Origin: Bradyrhizobium sp. AZCC 1719
GTDB taxonomy: Bacteria > Pseudomonadota > Alphaproteobacteria > Rhizobiales > Xanthobacteraceae
Length of the DNA: 64,000 bases
Direction: 5' to 3'
Assembly: GCF_036924525.1 (NCBI RefSeq)
Contig: NZ_JAZHRU010000001.1
Location: 897,001-961,000 of the forward strand
Within the stretch, counting starts at the first letter, position 1. Each line of letters starts with the position of its first letter. Below, one piece after another: positions 18,080 through 27,180 of this stretch. Below the pieces are notes generated by a model. It worked only from the letters and a program-made list of their open reading frames with translations, ran no database searches and was not told the DNA's origin. The position numbers and the translations under genes were made by a program.

Positions 18080-18676
18080 ATGAGCGACGCCAAAGGAGAG
18101 CCGCGAACCGGAGAGGCACGCGCCGGCGAGGTTCGCCACGAGAGCTGGATCGCGGCCGGCTTTGAGGAAATCGCCCGGACCGGCGTCGAGGGTGTACGGG
18201 TCGAGGTGCTGGCCAAGAATCTCGGCGTCACCAAGGGCGGCTTTTACCGCCGCTTCCGCGACCGAGCGGCGCTGCTGGACGCCATGCTGCAGCACTGGAG
18301 CGCGGGCCGCGTCGCCGCAATCGAGAAACAGACCAGCCTCGACGGCGCGACCGCGCGCGAGCGGCTGAAGGCGCTGATCGCGCTCTATTCCGAGCGCATG
18401 AACACCGAGGCCATGGCGGTCGAACTGGCGATCCGGCAATGGGCCCGCTCCGACGAACTGGCGGCCAATGCGGTGGCGAGCGTCGACGCCGCGCGGCTGA
18501 AGAATGTCGGGCATCTCTATCGCGCGACGGGACTGGCGGCCGAGGAGGCCGACGCGCAGGCCTTCCTGTTCTACTGCTTCGTGTTCGGGCAGAGCTTGCT
18601 GTTTCTCGAACGCGGCCAGCGCAAGCGCGCGCAACTGGTGGCGAAGTCAGCCGAAACATTGCTCCGCGAAACATAG
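18080..18676 (+). CDS. TetR/AcrR-family regulator
   Basis: A 198-residue repressor-type protein. The helix-turn-helix is at about residues 24-65 (AAGFEEIARTGVEGVRVEVLAKNLGVTKGGFYRRFRDRAALLDAML), with a helical ligand-binding part after it. It probably binds the twin palindromes just upstream, and so represses itself and the divergent thioesterase, TauE and DsbA genes. The ligand may be an acyl-CoA, given the thioesterase target, but this is inference. Confidence 0.88.
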   Translation: MSDAKGEPRTGEARAGEVRHESWIAAGFEEIARTGVEGVRVEVLAKNLGVTKGGFYRRFRDRAALLDAMLQHWSAGRVAAIEKQTSLDGATARERLKALIALYSERMNTEAMAVELAIRQWARSDELAANAVASVDAARLKNVGHLYRATGLAAEEADAQAFLFYCFVFGQSLLFLERGQRKRAQLVAKSAETLLRET

Positions 18677-18703
18677 GCGCGGCCGAAACCTCCGGCCGCG
18701 CCT
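18675..18703. terminator. Hairpin at the end of the TetR gene
   Basis: AGGCGCGGCCG (18675-18685) pairs exactly with CGGCCGCGCCT (18693-18703). It overlaps the TetR stop and sits in a convergent gap of 41 bases, so it can serve both genes. No clear T-run. Confidence 0.6.
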
Positions 18704-18717
18704 GTATCGATTGCTGC

Positions 18718-19200
18718 CTAGGCCGAGCCCTTCAGCTTCTTGTTGCATTCGCTGTAATAGCCGCCGCCCTTCTGGATCCACTTCATCCCGCCATTGGCGT
18801 TGCTGGCCTTGTTGGCGTTGTATTGATCGAGGCAGGTGTGGAAGCGCTGCTTCGTCGCCGTCTCCTTCGAATATTTTGCGTCGACTGCGCTCGGAAAAGT
18901 CGCGGGGCCGGATGGCGCCGCCGGCGCAGCCGCAGGTGCGGCTTCCTTCTTGGCAGCCGTCTTCTCTTCCTTCGGCGCGGCGGCCGGAGCCGCAGCGGCG
19001 GCAGCGGGCGCGGCGTCGGCTCCGCACTGGGCTTTCCGGAAGTCGTTCCACTTCTGGCCGCCGAGCGTGCCGGCGGCCTTCGCGGCCTGGTATTTGGCGC
19101 TGCATTCCTGCGCCGTCAGGGCATTCGCCTGCGACGTCATCGCAAACGCAGCCAACGCCGACAGCGCACACGCGCCCAGTATTTTTGCTTGAATAGTCAT
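18718..19200 (-). CDS. Exported protein with two Cys/Trp repeats and an Ala-rich linker
   Basis: A 160-residue protein of unknown function. It has a signal peptide (ILGACALSALAAFAMTSQANA), then a first unit AQECSAKYQAAKAAGTLGGQ with KWNDFRKAQC, an Ala/Pro/Lys-rich linker, and a second unit HTCLDQYNANKASNANGG with MKWIQKGGGYYSEC. Both units have Cys, Tyr, Lys, Gly, Trp and Cys in the same order, so it looks like a duplicated Cys-paired module, somewhat PsiF-like. The start at 19200 follows AAGGAGACC. It is presumably periplasmic. Confidence 0.75.
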   Translation of the reverse strand: MTIQAKILGACALSALAAFAMTSQANALTAQECSAKYQAAKAAGTLGGQKWNDFRKAQCGADAAPAAAAAAPAAAPKEEKTAAKKEAAPAAAPAAPSGPATFPSAVDAKYSKETATKQRFHTCLDQYNANKASNANGGMKWIQKGGGYYSECNKKLKGSA

Positions 19201-19484
19201 CCCTGGTCTCCTTAGGGCAGTAGTCATCTGCGGCGACCATCCTAGCGCAACCACAGCTTGCGACAACGCATCGGCCCACCGCTGTAGTAAAAATTTTCTG
19301 GCGGCGAACAGGCGCGATCCGCCGTCGCATTCAGCCCGCGTTCAGCCAAGGCTACGGGACGTTTGTGCAGGCATTGTGCAGACGCTACCCATGCATTGCT
19401 GCAATCGCGTGACGCATTTGTCCGGTGCAAGCGGATTTGCCATAAGGCGGCGTGAGCCTGATCCCCGCCTCGATATCCTCCGCT

Positions 19485-20537
19485 ATGTCCGACCGCGCCA
19501 AGATTCTCGGCACGCTCGAGACGCTCGTCATCGGTGCCGCCGGCGGCCTCTTGTTTCTGTGGCTCAACCTGCCGGGCGGGTTGATTTCCGGCGCGATGGC
19601 CGCGGTGGGCATCGCCGCGCTGGCGGGGCGGCCGGTCACCATGCCGGCGATCCTGACGCAGAGCGTTTTGGTGCTGCTCGGCATCACGCTGGGCTCGCTG
19701 GTGTCGCGGCAACTGATCCAGCACATGAGTGCCTATCCCCTGACCATCGGCCTGTTGGCGCTGGCGACGTTCTGCTCGACCTTCGGCTCGAGCTTCTATC
19801 TGCAGCGCATGCACGGCTGGGACCAGACCTCGGCGCTGCTGGCAGGAAGTCCCGGCGCGCTGTCGCAGATCACCATGCTCGCCGCTGAGAAGGGCGCCGA
19901 TGTCGCGGCAATCGCGGTGGTGCAGACCATGCGCGTTATCATCCTGACCGCCGCCCTGCCGCTGCTGCTGGCTTTGACCGGCATTGCGTCGAGTACGCCG
20001 ACGGAAGTGGCGAGCCTCATTGCTTCGCCGCTCGAGCTCGCCGTGCTGGCGGCCGCGGCCATCGCCGTCGCACTGCTCTTGCGGCTCGCCAAATTTCCGG
20101 CGAGCTGGATGTTCGGCGCGATGATCGCTTCCGCCGCGCTGCACGGCACCGGCCTCATCGACGGCGGCCTGCCGCCCTGGATGCGCGGCGTGGCGCTGGT
20201 CGGCATCGGCGCCGTGATCGGCACGCGCTTTGCGCGCATCAGCAAGTCGACGCTGCTCAGCCACATCAATGCCGGGCTCGGCTCGTTTGCGGTCGCGATT
20301 CTCATCTCCGCCATTTTCGTCACGGTGATCATGCTGGCCACCGATGTGCGCTTCGCCGACGTCGTCGTCGCGTTTGCACCAGGCGCGATGGATGCCATGC
20401 TGGCGCTGGCGCTCACGCTGCATATCGATCCGATCTTCGTCGGCGCCCATCATCTGTCGCGCTTTGTGTTCGTCTCGATCACGACGCCCGGCATCGTGCA
20501 TCTGTTCGGCCGCCCACAGGAGGACGTGGACGATTAG
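19485..20537 (+). CDS. AbrB-family (AbrB_dup) integral membrane protein
   Basis: A 350-residue polytopic protein of about ten membrane segments built from two similar halves. Typical family blocks are GAAGGLLFLWLNLPGGLISGAM, QSVLVLLGITLGSLVS, and LLAGSPGALSQITMLAAEKGADV, with the matching FAPGAMDAMLALALTLHIDP in the second half. Despite the name, this is not a DNA-binding AbrB; the E. coli member is a membrane protein of unclear role. I chose the ATG at 19485; a GTG at 19452 in the same frame is also possible. Confidence 0.82.
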   Translation: MSDRAKILGTLETLVIGAAGGLLFLWLNLPGGLISGAMAAVGIAALAGRPVTMPAILTQSVLVLLGITLGSLVSRQLIQHMSAYPLTIGLLALATFCSTFGSSFYLQRMHGWDQTSALLAGSPGALSQITMLAAEKGADVAAIAVVQTMRVIILTAALPLLLALTGIASSTPTEVASLIASPLELAVLAAAAIAVALLLRLAKFPASWMFGAMIASAALHGTGLIDGGLPPWMRGVALVGIGAVIGTRFARISKSTLLSHINAGLGSFAVAILISAIFVTVIMLATDVRFADVVVAFAPGAMDAMLALALTLHIDPIFVGAHHLSRFVFVSITTPGIVHLFGRPQEDVDD

Positions 20538-20588
20538 ACGAAGTCGATTTTTGCGGGCTATCACTCGTCGTCCCTGCGCGGGGAAGTC

Positions 20589-20684
20589 TCGTAGGGTGGG
20601 CAAAGCGCAAGCGTGCCCACCATCACTTGCACCGGACATTGGATTAGTGAGCACGGCGCTATCGCGCCTTTGCCCACCCTACGA
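20589..20684. repeat. Inverted repeat reaching into the dsbB stop
   Basis: TCGTAGGGTGGGCAAAG (20589-20605) is the exact reverse complement of 20668-20684. GGGTGGGCA-type palindromes of this kind are scattered in Bradyrhizobium-like genomes. The right arm covers the stop and last codon of dsbB (stop at 20679-20681). Confidence 0.85.
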
Positions 20685-21263
20685 GGCTGCCCGCTTGGCC
20701 GACACGATGCCCCACATGGCGATCGCCGCCATCGCCAGCGAGATCAGCACGTTGTAGCCGGCAAGCGAGAGCCCGAGGAAGCGCCACTGCACCTCGTCGC
20801 AGCGGATCACCTTCACCGTGTCGAGACGCTGCAGCAGCGTGCCGGCGCTGCCGAGATCGGCCAGCGGGCCGGAGCAATCGGTCGGGCCCTGCCAGAATTG
20901 CCATTCGACGCCGGCGTGATAGCCGCCGAGCCAGGCATTGGCGAGCGCAGCGAGCAGAAGCACCGCAAACCCGGCCAGCGCTACCTGCCGCGGCGCCCCG
21001 CGCGAAGCGGCAAAGGCGACCAGGAGGCCGAGCGGGACCGCCAGATAATAGGCGTAGCGCTGTTCGAGGCAGAGCGGACAGGGGCGGATATCCAGCACAA
21101 GCTGGAAGAACCAAGCGCCTGCCAGCGTCGCCGCGGCGACGACCGCGATCGCCAGCGCCGCAACGACGATCGGATCGGCGGGACGGCGCGCGTGCGACGG
21201 ATGGAGGGCATCTGACGTCACGGATGTTCTCCGGAGCATGGGTCCATGCTCAAAAATAGGCAT
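20679..21263 (-). CDS. Disulfide bond formation protein DsbB-like
   Basis: A 194-residue inner-membrane protein with four membrane segments. After the first segment comes the quinone-side Cys pair in RPCPLCLEQRYAYY, and a second periplasmic loop has Cys residues in TDCSGPLADLG and KVIRCDEVQW. DsbB re-oxidises DsbA and passes electrons to quinone. The start at 21263 follows GGAGG. Its likely partner could be the DsbA-like protein at 15872 or another DsbA elsewhere. The last codon and stop lie within an intergenic repeat. Confidence 0.88.
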   Translation of the reverse strand: MPIFEHGPMLRRTSVTSDALHPSHARRPADPIVVAALAIAVVAAATLAGAWFFQLVLDIRPCPLCLEQRYAYYLAVPLGLLVAFAASRGAPRQVALAGFAVLLLAALANAWLGGYHAGVEWQFWQGPTDCSGPLADLGSAGTLLQRLDTVKVIRCDEVQWRFLGLSLAGYNVLISLAMAAIAMWGIVSAKRAAS

Positions 21264-21394
21264 CAGCCTCCTATCCCGCCACTGCAAAGGTGTCGAGACA
21301 GGCCACAATCACTTCCGCGCGGGTTGACCCGGAAGCGCCGCCCGCTATATTCCGCCGGCTTCGCCGCACCGGCCTCCCGGCCTCGCGTCCGAAG

Positions 21395-21479
21395 GCCCCT
21401 GTGGCGGAACTGGTAGACGCGCTCGACTCAAAATCGAGTTCCGCAAGGAGTGCTGGTTCGATTCCGGCCAGGGGCACCA
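21395..21479 (+). tRNA. tRNA-Leu (anticodon CAA)
   Basis: An 85-base tRNA with acceptor GCCCCTG pairing with CAGGGGC, discriminator A, and encoded CCA at 21477-21479. The anticodon arm is CTCGA, loop CTCAAAA, TCGAG, giving CAA, which reads UUG. A long variable arm and GGTTCGATTCC T-arm confirm the leucine type. There is no integrase gene next to it. Confidence 0.96.
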
Positions 21480-21480
21480 T

Positions 21481-21825
21481 TCAATGCCAACGATCGCCGG
21501 TTACCCGCGAGATTCCCGCCACGACGTCAGGCCGGTTCTTTTCTAGCCAGGCCACAGCCTCCGAGCCGTCGACAATACACTCGAATGTTTCCCAGGTTGG
21601 GTCCTCCAGGGATTCTAGCTGCAGCCGCTTTGCCGCGTACTCGACTAGGTCATGCACGCGTTCGTATCCTCGTCGGTACTCCATAGATTCCGCGATCGCC
21701 GTGCTGGCCCACCCTCGTCGGGCCAAATCGATAATGCGTGGAGCATCGGCCTCGCTGAACCATGGTGTGGCATCGAACTCGATACACAGGATATTATCGG
21801 CGGTATGGCAAGTAGCGTGGATCAT
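21481..21825 (-). CDS. Hypothetical protein, 114 residues
   Basis: A soluble acidic protein (MIHATCHTADNILCIEFDATPWF and so on) with no family I recognise and no signal or membrane segment. GAAAGGGACTCA precedes the ATG and supports translation. Its stop begins two bases beyond the CCA end of the tRNA on the other strand. It lies directly upstream of the glutamate dehydrogenase tail on the same strand (27 bp gap to that gene's stop), so it may be read from the same transcript. Confidence 0.6.
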   Translation of the reverse strand: MIHATCHTADNILCIEFDATPWFSEADAPRIIDLARRGWASTAIAESMEYRRGYERVHDLVEYAAKRLQLESLEDPTWETFECIVDGSEAVAWLEKNRPDVVAGISRVTGDRWH

Positions 21826-21852
21826 TGAGTCCCTTTCTGTCGTGCGTGCCCA

Positions 21853-24800
21853 TCAGCCCTTGACCAGGTCCCCCAGCAAATTGGCTGTCACCATCAGCTT
21901 GGCAAGCGTCAGGCCGCTGGCCGCGATCTCCTCGACCAAGCGGCGGATGCGTGTCGCTTCAGGATGAGCAGCGAGCCAGTTGGCAACGGCCTGCTGGCCG
22001 GACTCGCTGGTTGCCAGCATGTTGGCGACCAGTGTTCTTTCCGCGGCCGCGATCTGGTCAACGGCGCGATCGATGGCGAGACGTTCGTAATTATCGTTCG
22101 CGGGCACGCTACGCGCGGCAGCGATGATGCGATTGAGGCTGAAATCGGCCTCGGCAGCGAAAAAGGTCGTGGCGGCGTCACCGATGGCCCGGTTGGTGCG
22201 CTCCGCAACGGTTACGATATCCGGTGCCGAAACCAGGGCATCGAGATTAGCGAGCTCGGCGGCAAGGTCGGCCGGCACGCCGGCATCGATCAGGTCCTGC
22301 CGCCGCCTGGTGCGCCCGCTTCGCAAGTCCTCCGGCAGGCTCTTGTCGAGCCCGGCGGCAATCTGCCGGATTCCGGGGCCGAAGCGTGCGATCACGGCAT
22401 CGAGGCCCGCCTTGAAATCGACATTGCGCACATACCAGACCATGCGGGAGAGCAGGAGATCCTGAATCGCCGCGTAGAGGGTAAGTTGCAATTGCCCGTC
22501 GATGCGGGTGTCGAGCGCGTCTATCGCGGCATTCAGCCGCTTGAGCCCGTAGCATTCATCCACCGCGACATAGGCCATGACAATCGTCGGGATATCGGCA
22601 TCGGTCTCGTCGATCAGGCGCACGACAGAGGCCGGGCCGCCGCGGTTGATCACGGCATTGGCGAGATTGGTCGCGATGATCTCCCGCCGCAGCCGATGCA
22701 ACTGCACCGCTGTCGGGAATTTGTCTTGAACCTCGCGCGGAAAATACTGGGACAGCTCGCGGGCAAGATAAGGATCGTCGGGTACGCCGGTGACGAGCAG
22801 GTCATCGTAGAGCGTCAGCTTGGCGTAAGCGAGCAACACGGCAAGTTCAGGCCGCGTCAGAAGCGCACCGCGCCTCGTGCGTTCGGCGATCGCGGCATCA
22901 TCGGGCAAGAATTCAACAGCGCGGTTAAGCAGGCCGCGCTGCTCAAGCGATTGCATCAAGCGGGTGAGGAAGCCGATCTCGGCCAGGCCCCTACGTTCGG
23001 CGAGGGAGAGCGTCAGCGTCTGCAGATAGTTGTTGCGCAGTACCAGCGTGCCGACCTCCTCGGTCATCGCGGCGAGCAGGCTATTGCGGTCGGCAGGGGT
23101 GAGGCGTCCCTCGCGCTCGGGGCGAGCCAACGCGATCTTGATGTTGACCTCGACGTCGGACGTGTTCACGCCGGCCGAATTGTCGATCGCGTCGGTGTTG
23201 AGCTTCACGCCCTTCTGCGCCGCTTCAATGCGGCCGCGCTGGGTGACCCCGAGATTGGCGCCTTCGCCGATCACCCGGGCACGGACATCCGCGCCCGCGA
23301 TGCGGATTGGATCGTTGGCGCGATCGCCGACATGATCGTCGCTTTCGCCCGACGCGCGGATATAGGTGCCGATGCCGCCAAACCACAGAAGGTCCGCGCG
23401 CGCTCTCAGGATCGCGGTCATCACCTCGAAAGGCGTCGCTTGCGGCCTGTCGAGATCGAGAAGGATCCGCAGTTCCGGTGTGAGCGGGATCGCCTTGAGC
23501 GAGCGCGAGAACACGCCGCCGCCTGGCGAGATCAGCGACTTGTTGTAGTCCTGCCAACTCGAGCGCGGCAGGTCGAACAGGCGCTTGCGCTCGGCGAAGC
23601 TGCTCGCCGGGTCGGGCGCAGGATCGATGAAAATGTCGCGGTGATCGAAAGCCGCCACCAGCTTTGTCGCCGGCGACAGCAGCATGCCGTTGCCGAAGAC
23701 ATCGCCGGACATGTCGCCCACGCCGACCGCGGTGAAGGGCGTGGTTTGAATGTCAGTGCCGAGCTCGCGGAAGTGACGCTTGACCGCCTCCCAGGCTCCT
23801 CGCGCCGTGATCCCCATCTTCTTGTGGTCATAGCCCTGGCTGCCGCCGGAGGCGAAGGCATCGCCGAGCCAATGGTTCTTCTCAGCCGAGATCGCATTGG
23901 CGATGTCGGAGAAGGTAGCCGTGCCCTTGTCGGCGGCGACGACGAGGTAGGGGTCGTCGCCGTCGTGGCGCAGGGTGGAGTCCGGTGGCACGATGATGTC
24001 GCCGTCGAAGTTGTCGGTGAGCTCGAGCAGCGTGCGAACGAAGATGCGATAGGCTTCGGTGCCCTCGGCCAGCCAGGCCTCGCGATTGGACGGCGGCGGC
24101 AGTCGCTTGGGTACGAAACCGCCTTTGGCGCCGACGGGAACGATTACGGCGTTCTTGACCTGCTGGGCCTTGACCAGACCGAGGATCTCCGTGCGGAAAT
24201 CCTGCGGCCGGTCGGACCAGCGCAAGCCACCGCGCGCCACCTTGCCGAAGCGCAGATGAATGCCTTCGACACGGGGCGAATAGACGAAAATCTCGTAGAG
24301 CGGTCGCGGAGCCGGCAGGTCCTCGATCCTGCGCGCGTCGAACTTGAAGGAGATCACCGGACGCGGATGTCCGTCCTCGCCGACCTGCCACAGGTTGGTG
24401 CGGATGGTTGCCTGCACCAGATTGGTGAACCGGCGCAGGATGCGGTCTTCATCGAGTGAGGCGACAGATTTGAGCTGCTCCTCGATCTCGGCAAGCAGGG
24501 CGCGCTCGCGCGCCGAACGTTCGGCGTCGGTGGCGGCGAGGCGTGGATCGAGGCGGGCCTGGAACAGCGCGACGAGGTTGGCGGTGATCGCGGCGTTCTT
24601 GCGCAGGGTTTCCCACATGTAGTCCTGGGTGAACGGCGCGCGGATCTGGTGCAGGTAGCGGGACAACGCGCGGATGGCCGAGACTTCCCTCCAACCCAGA
24701 GCCGTGCGCAGGATTAGCGCGTTATAGCCGTCGGACTCGGCGCGGTCGCGCACCACCGCCATCATCGAGGCTTCCAGGCGATGGCTGAATTCCGGGCTGA

Positions 24801-26670
24801 TCTCGATCGGCTGGCCGTCGCTGGTCTCGATCGTCATATCGTGCAGCCATACCGGCGCCGGCCGGGCGACGGGCACGATCTGATAAGTCCGTTCGTTGAC
24901 TACGCGCAGGCCGTGATTCTCGATCACCGGCACGCGGTAGGACAGTGACAGCGGTACGGCGTCGGAGAAGACCTTGAGGCCGAAGCGCCTGGGATCGTCA
25001 TGGCCCTCGTCGCGGTGAACCGAAATCGCCACCGGGCGCGCTGTCGTGAGCTTTTCGATGGTGGCGATGTCGGCGATCGCTCGTTCCGCGCTGAAAACCT
25101 CTGTGTAGCCGCCGGCGAAGGCCCGGGCATAGCGGTTGGCGAGCATGCGTGCGCGCATGCCATCGGTAGACGCGTTAAGCGCGACCTTGAGCTTGTCGGC
25201 CCAGGTCGCAGCAATCGCGCTGATCCCGGCTTCGAGTGTCGCGCGCTCGACGACGGGCGTTTTGCCTTCATAGCGCCCGATGATGTAATGGACGCGCGCA
25301 AGTGATCCTTCGGGGAAAGACACGTAGGAGGCCGCCAGCCGTCCCTCATAGGCGTGCGATAGGAAGTTGGCGACGCGCGTGCGCACGTCGGTGTCGTACT
25401 TCTCGCGCGGAATGAAGGCGAGGATGGAGACGAAGCGATCGAACTTGTCCACTCGGGACAGCGCCCGGACGCGGGGACGCTCATAGAGGATCAGGATCTC
25501 CATGACGAAATTGTAGAGCGTGTCGACGTCGACCTGGAATAGTTCGTCACGCGGATATTCTTCGAGAATATGCATGAGCGCCTTGCCCGAATGGCTGTTC
25601 GGGTCGAAACCCGCGCGCTGCAGGACTCGCTCCACCTTATGGCGGACATAAGGGATCTGCCGTGCCGACCGCGTGTAGGCGCCCGAGGTGAACAGGCCGA
25701 CGAGCCGCAATTCGCCTTCGAGGCGGCCATCGGGCGTGTAGAGCTTGATGCCCACATAGTCCATCCGGATGCGGCGATGAACGCGGCTGGAGACATTGGC
25801 CTTGATCACGATGAGCAGTGTCGGCTCGCGCATGAACTCGCGAATTTCCGCCGTCATCACCACCATTTCGGTACCGCGGCGCAGGACCTTCACATCGGGA
25901 TCTCGCAAGATGCCGAAGCCTTCGCCGGTCGAGACGTCGTCGGACGCATCAGCTTCTGGCGCGATGCGATATTCGCGCAGGCCCAGAAAGGTGAAATTGT
26001 CCGCGCACAGCCATTGCAGGAACTGGCTGGCTTCGGCGACCTCATCGATCGGCAGCGGCGGCGGATTGGAAGAGAAGGTCCTGATCGCCTCCTCGATGCG
26101 GGCGCGCATGGGTTTCCAGTCGGTGACGCAGGCGCGGACGTCGTTCAACGTCCTGGTCAGGCCGTCGATCAGCCTCTGGCGGTCGGCCTCGGCGTCCAGG
26201 CGGGTGATGTGGAGATGTATCAGGCTTTCGCGCGCGCCTCTTGCTCCATCCGGCAGTGCGTCGCCATGGAAGCGCATGAGCTGGCCTTGCTCGTCGCGCT
26301 CCACGGCGATGATCGGGTGAGCAACCAGGGCGACCTCGATGCCCTGCTCGGCGAGCTCCGCCAGCGTGGAATCGAACAGGAAGGGCATGTTGTCGTTGAG
26401 AACTTCGAGCACGGAGATCTCGCGGCGATCCGGCATCATCGGATTGACGACGCGGATATCGGCGCGACCCGCCGTGCGCCGCTGCACATGTTGCCAGGCC
26501 TGCTCGGCCAGGAAGGCCAGCGAGGTGGCGTCGTAGCCGGCGAGATCCTCGCTATTGGTGTGGCCGAACAGCAGCTCGGCAAACATCCGGGGGGTCTTGC
26601 CCAGTTGCACGCTTCCCGCTGCATCGCGGATCAGGGTCGCCCGGGCCTTGTCGTCGCGCCACGCTTCCAT
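21853..26670 (-). CDS. gdh: NAD-specific glutamate dehydrogenase, large (GDH180) type
   Basis: Very large cytoplasmic enzyme (about 1,605 residues) that converts glutamate and NAD to 2-oxoglutarate, ammonia and NADH, used for glutamate breakdown. The N-terminal 700 residues hold the regulatory ACT-like domains (VLNDNMPFLFDSTLAEL). The catalytic part starts near residue 750 (GGLRWSDRPQDFRTE, then VPVGAKGGFVPKR with the substrate Lys, then VVAADKGTATFSDIAN, GVGDMSGDVFGNGM and GEGANLGVTQ). A long C-terminal helical region follows. I chose the ATG at 26670 because GGAGGAGG lies five bases upstream; earlier in-frame starts at 26682 and 26691 exist. Family length is complete. Confidence 0.95.
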   Translation of the reverse strand: MEAWRDDKARATLIRDAAGSVQLGKTPRMFAELLFGHTNSEDLAGYDATSLAFLAEQAWQHVQRRTAGRADIRVVNPMMPDRREISVLEVLNDNMPFLFDSTLAELAEQGIEVALVAHPIIAVERDEQGQLMRFHGDALPDGARGARESLIHLHITRLDAEADRQRLIDGLTRTLNDVRACVTDWKPMRARIEEAIRTFSSNPPPLPIDEVAEASQFLQWLCADNFTFLGLREYRIAPEADASDDVSTGEGFGILRDPDVKVLRRGTEMVVMTAEIREFMREPTLLIVIKANVSSRVHRRIRMDYVGIKLYTPDGRLEGELRLVGLFTSGAYTRSARQIPYVRHKVERVLQRAGFDPNSHSGKALMHILEEYPRDELFQVDVDTLYNFVMEILILYERPRVRALSRVDKFDRFVSILAFIPREKYDTDVRTRVANFLSHAYEGRLAASYVSFPEGSLARVHYIIGRYEGKTPVVERATLEAGISAIAATWADKLKVALNASTDGMRARMLANRYARAFAGGYTEVFSAERAIADIATIEKLTTARPVAISVHRDEGHDDPRRFGLKVFSDAVPLSLSYRVPVIENHGLRVVNERTYQIVPVARPAPVWLHDMTIETSDGQPIEISPEFSHRLEASMMAVVRDRAESDGYNALILRTALGWREVSAIRALSRYLHQIRAPFTQDYMWETLRKNAAITANLVALFQARLDPRLAATDAERSARERALLAEIEEQLKSVASLDEDRILRRFTNLVQATIRTNLWQVGEDGHPRPVISFKFDARRIEDLPAPRPLYEIFVYSPRVEGIHLRFGKVARGGLRWSDRPQDFRTEILGLVKAQQVKNAVIVPVGAKGGFVPKRLPPPSNREAWLAEGTEAYRIFVRTLLELTDNFDGDIIVPPDSTLRHDGDDPYLVVAADKGTATFSDIANAISAEKNHWLGDAFASGGSQGYDHKKMGITARGAWEAVKRHFRELGTDIQTTPFTAVGVGDMSGDVFGNGMLLSPATKLVAAFDHRDIFIDPAPDPASSFAERKRLFDLPRSSWQDYNKSLISPGGGVFSRSLKAIPLTPELRILLDLDRPQATPFEVMTAILRARADLLWFGGIGTYIRASGESDDHVGDRANDPIRIAGADVRARVIGEGANLGVTQRGRIEAAQKGVKLNTDAIDNSAGVNTSDVEVNIKIALARPEREGRLTPADRNSLLAAMTEEVGTLVLRNNYLQTLTLSLAERRGLAEIGFLTRLMQSLEQRGLLNRAVEFLPDDAAIAERTRRGALLTRPELAVLLAYAKLTLYDDLLVTGVPDDPYLARELSQYFPREVQDKFPTAVQLHRLRREIIATNLANAVINRGGPASVVRLIDETDADIPTIVMAYVAVDECYGLKRLNAAIDALDTRIDGQLQLTLYAAIQDLLLSRMVWYVRNVDFKAGLDAVIARFGPGIRQIAAGLDKSLPEDLRSGRTRRRQDLIDAGVPADLAAELANLDALVSAPDIVTVAERTNRAIGDAATTFFAAEADFSLNRIIAAARSVPANDNYERLAIDRAVDQIAAAERTLVANMLATSESGQQAVANWLAAHPEATRIRRLVEEIAASGLTLAKLMVTANLLGDLVKG

Positions 26671-27180
26671 GACCTCCTCCATTTCTCGCAACGGCCGACC
26701 GCAATCGCGATCATCAGCTTGATTCTGGAGTGCATCCCTTCGAGGGCGGTTGTCCGCGATCCCACGGCGGGAAATCTCCGGTCTCGTATCTTTGATATTA
26801 CCACCCCCGAGCGGCCAAGGCGCGCGAAGTCGTGGCGCGCATGCCGAAATGCACTCGACCGGGTCGCTAAAAATCTAAAGCAATTTCAATTACATATATG
26901 TCGCTAATTTAGTCTGCATGGCGCACCACGCTTCGCCCTTGTGGGCTATGCGTGGCGCAGCCGCTCAGAACCGCGAGGCCGAAGCGTGTCGGGCGAAGCT
27001 TGAGCCTGCGACAGCGAAGACGGACAGCCTTCCACTGCTTTCGCAGCTTCGAAGCCGACTCACCTCACTGGTAACCGGCCGCTTTTTGAGAGTGACTGCC
27101 GACGCGCGGCAGTCCGTATCGCCAAATTCCACGGGTAACGCAGCCCTGCCTTTTGCCGCCGTTCGGCGTGGCGTCTCGCC
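26671..27180. other. Intergenic stretch with small inverted repeats
   Basis: About 510 bases between the caspase gene's stop and the glutamate dehydrogenase start. GCTTCGCCC (26930-26938) pairs with GGGCGAAGC (26991-26999). GACTGCCG (27094-27101) pairs with CGGCAGTC (27107-27114), 67 bases after the caspase stop, as a possible weak terminator. A 98-codon frame on the plus strand (26918-27214) has no ribosome site or motif. The gdh promoter should lie at 26671-26900, where the sequence is locally AT-richer. Confidence 0.5.

Noticed and set aside
19242..20654. A 470-codon minus-strand frame opposite the AbrB-like gene
   Set aside because: It has shadow-type composition and no motif, while the plus-strand membrane protein is clearly conserved.
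21395..21479. tRNA-Leu as a possible integration site
   Set aside because: No integrase, no repeated 3' end of the tRNA and no mobile genes were seen on either side.
21964..24459. An 831-codon open frame on the plus strand opposite the glutamate dehydrogenase gene
   Set aside because: It is the antisense mirror of a strongly conserved coding frame in GC-rich DNA; it has no family motif, and its composition (Arg, Asp, Gly-rich) is that of a shadow frame.
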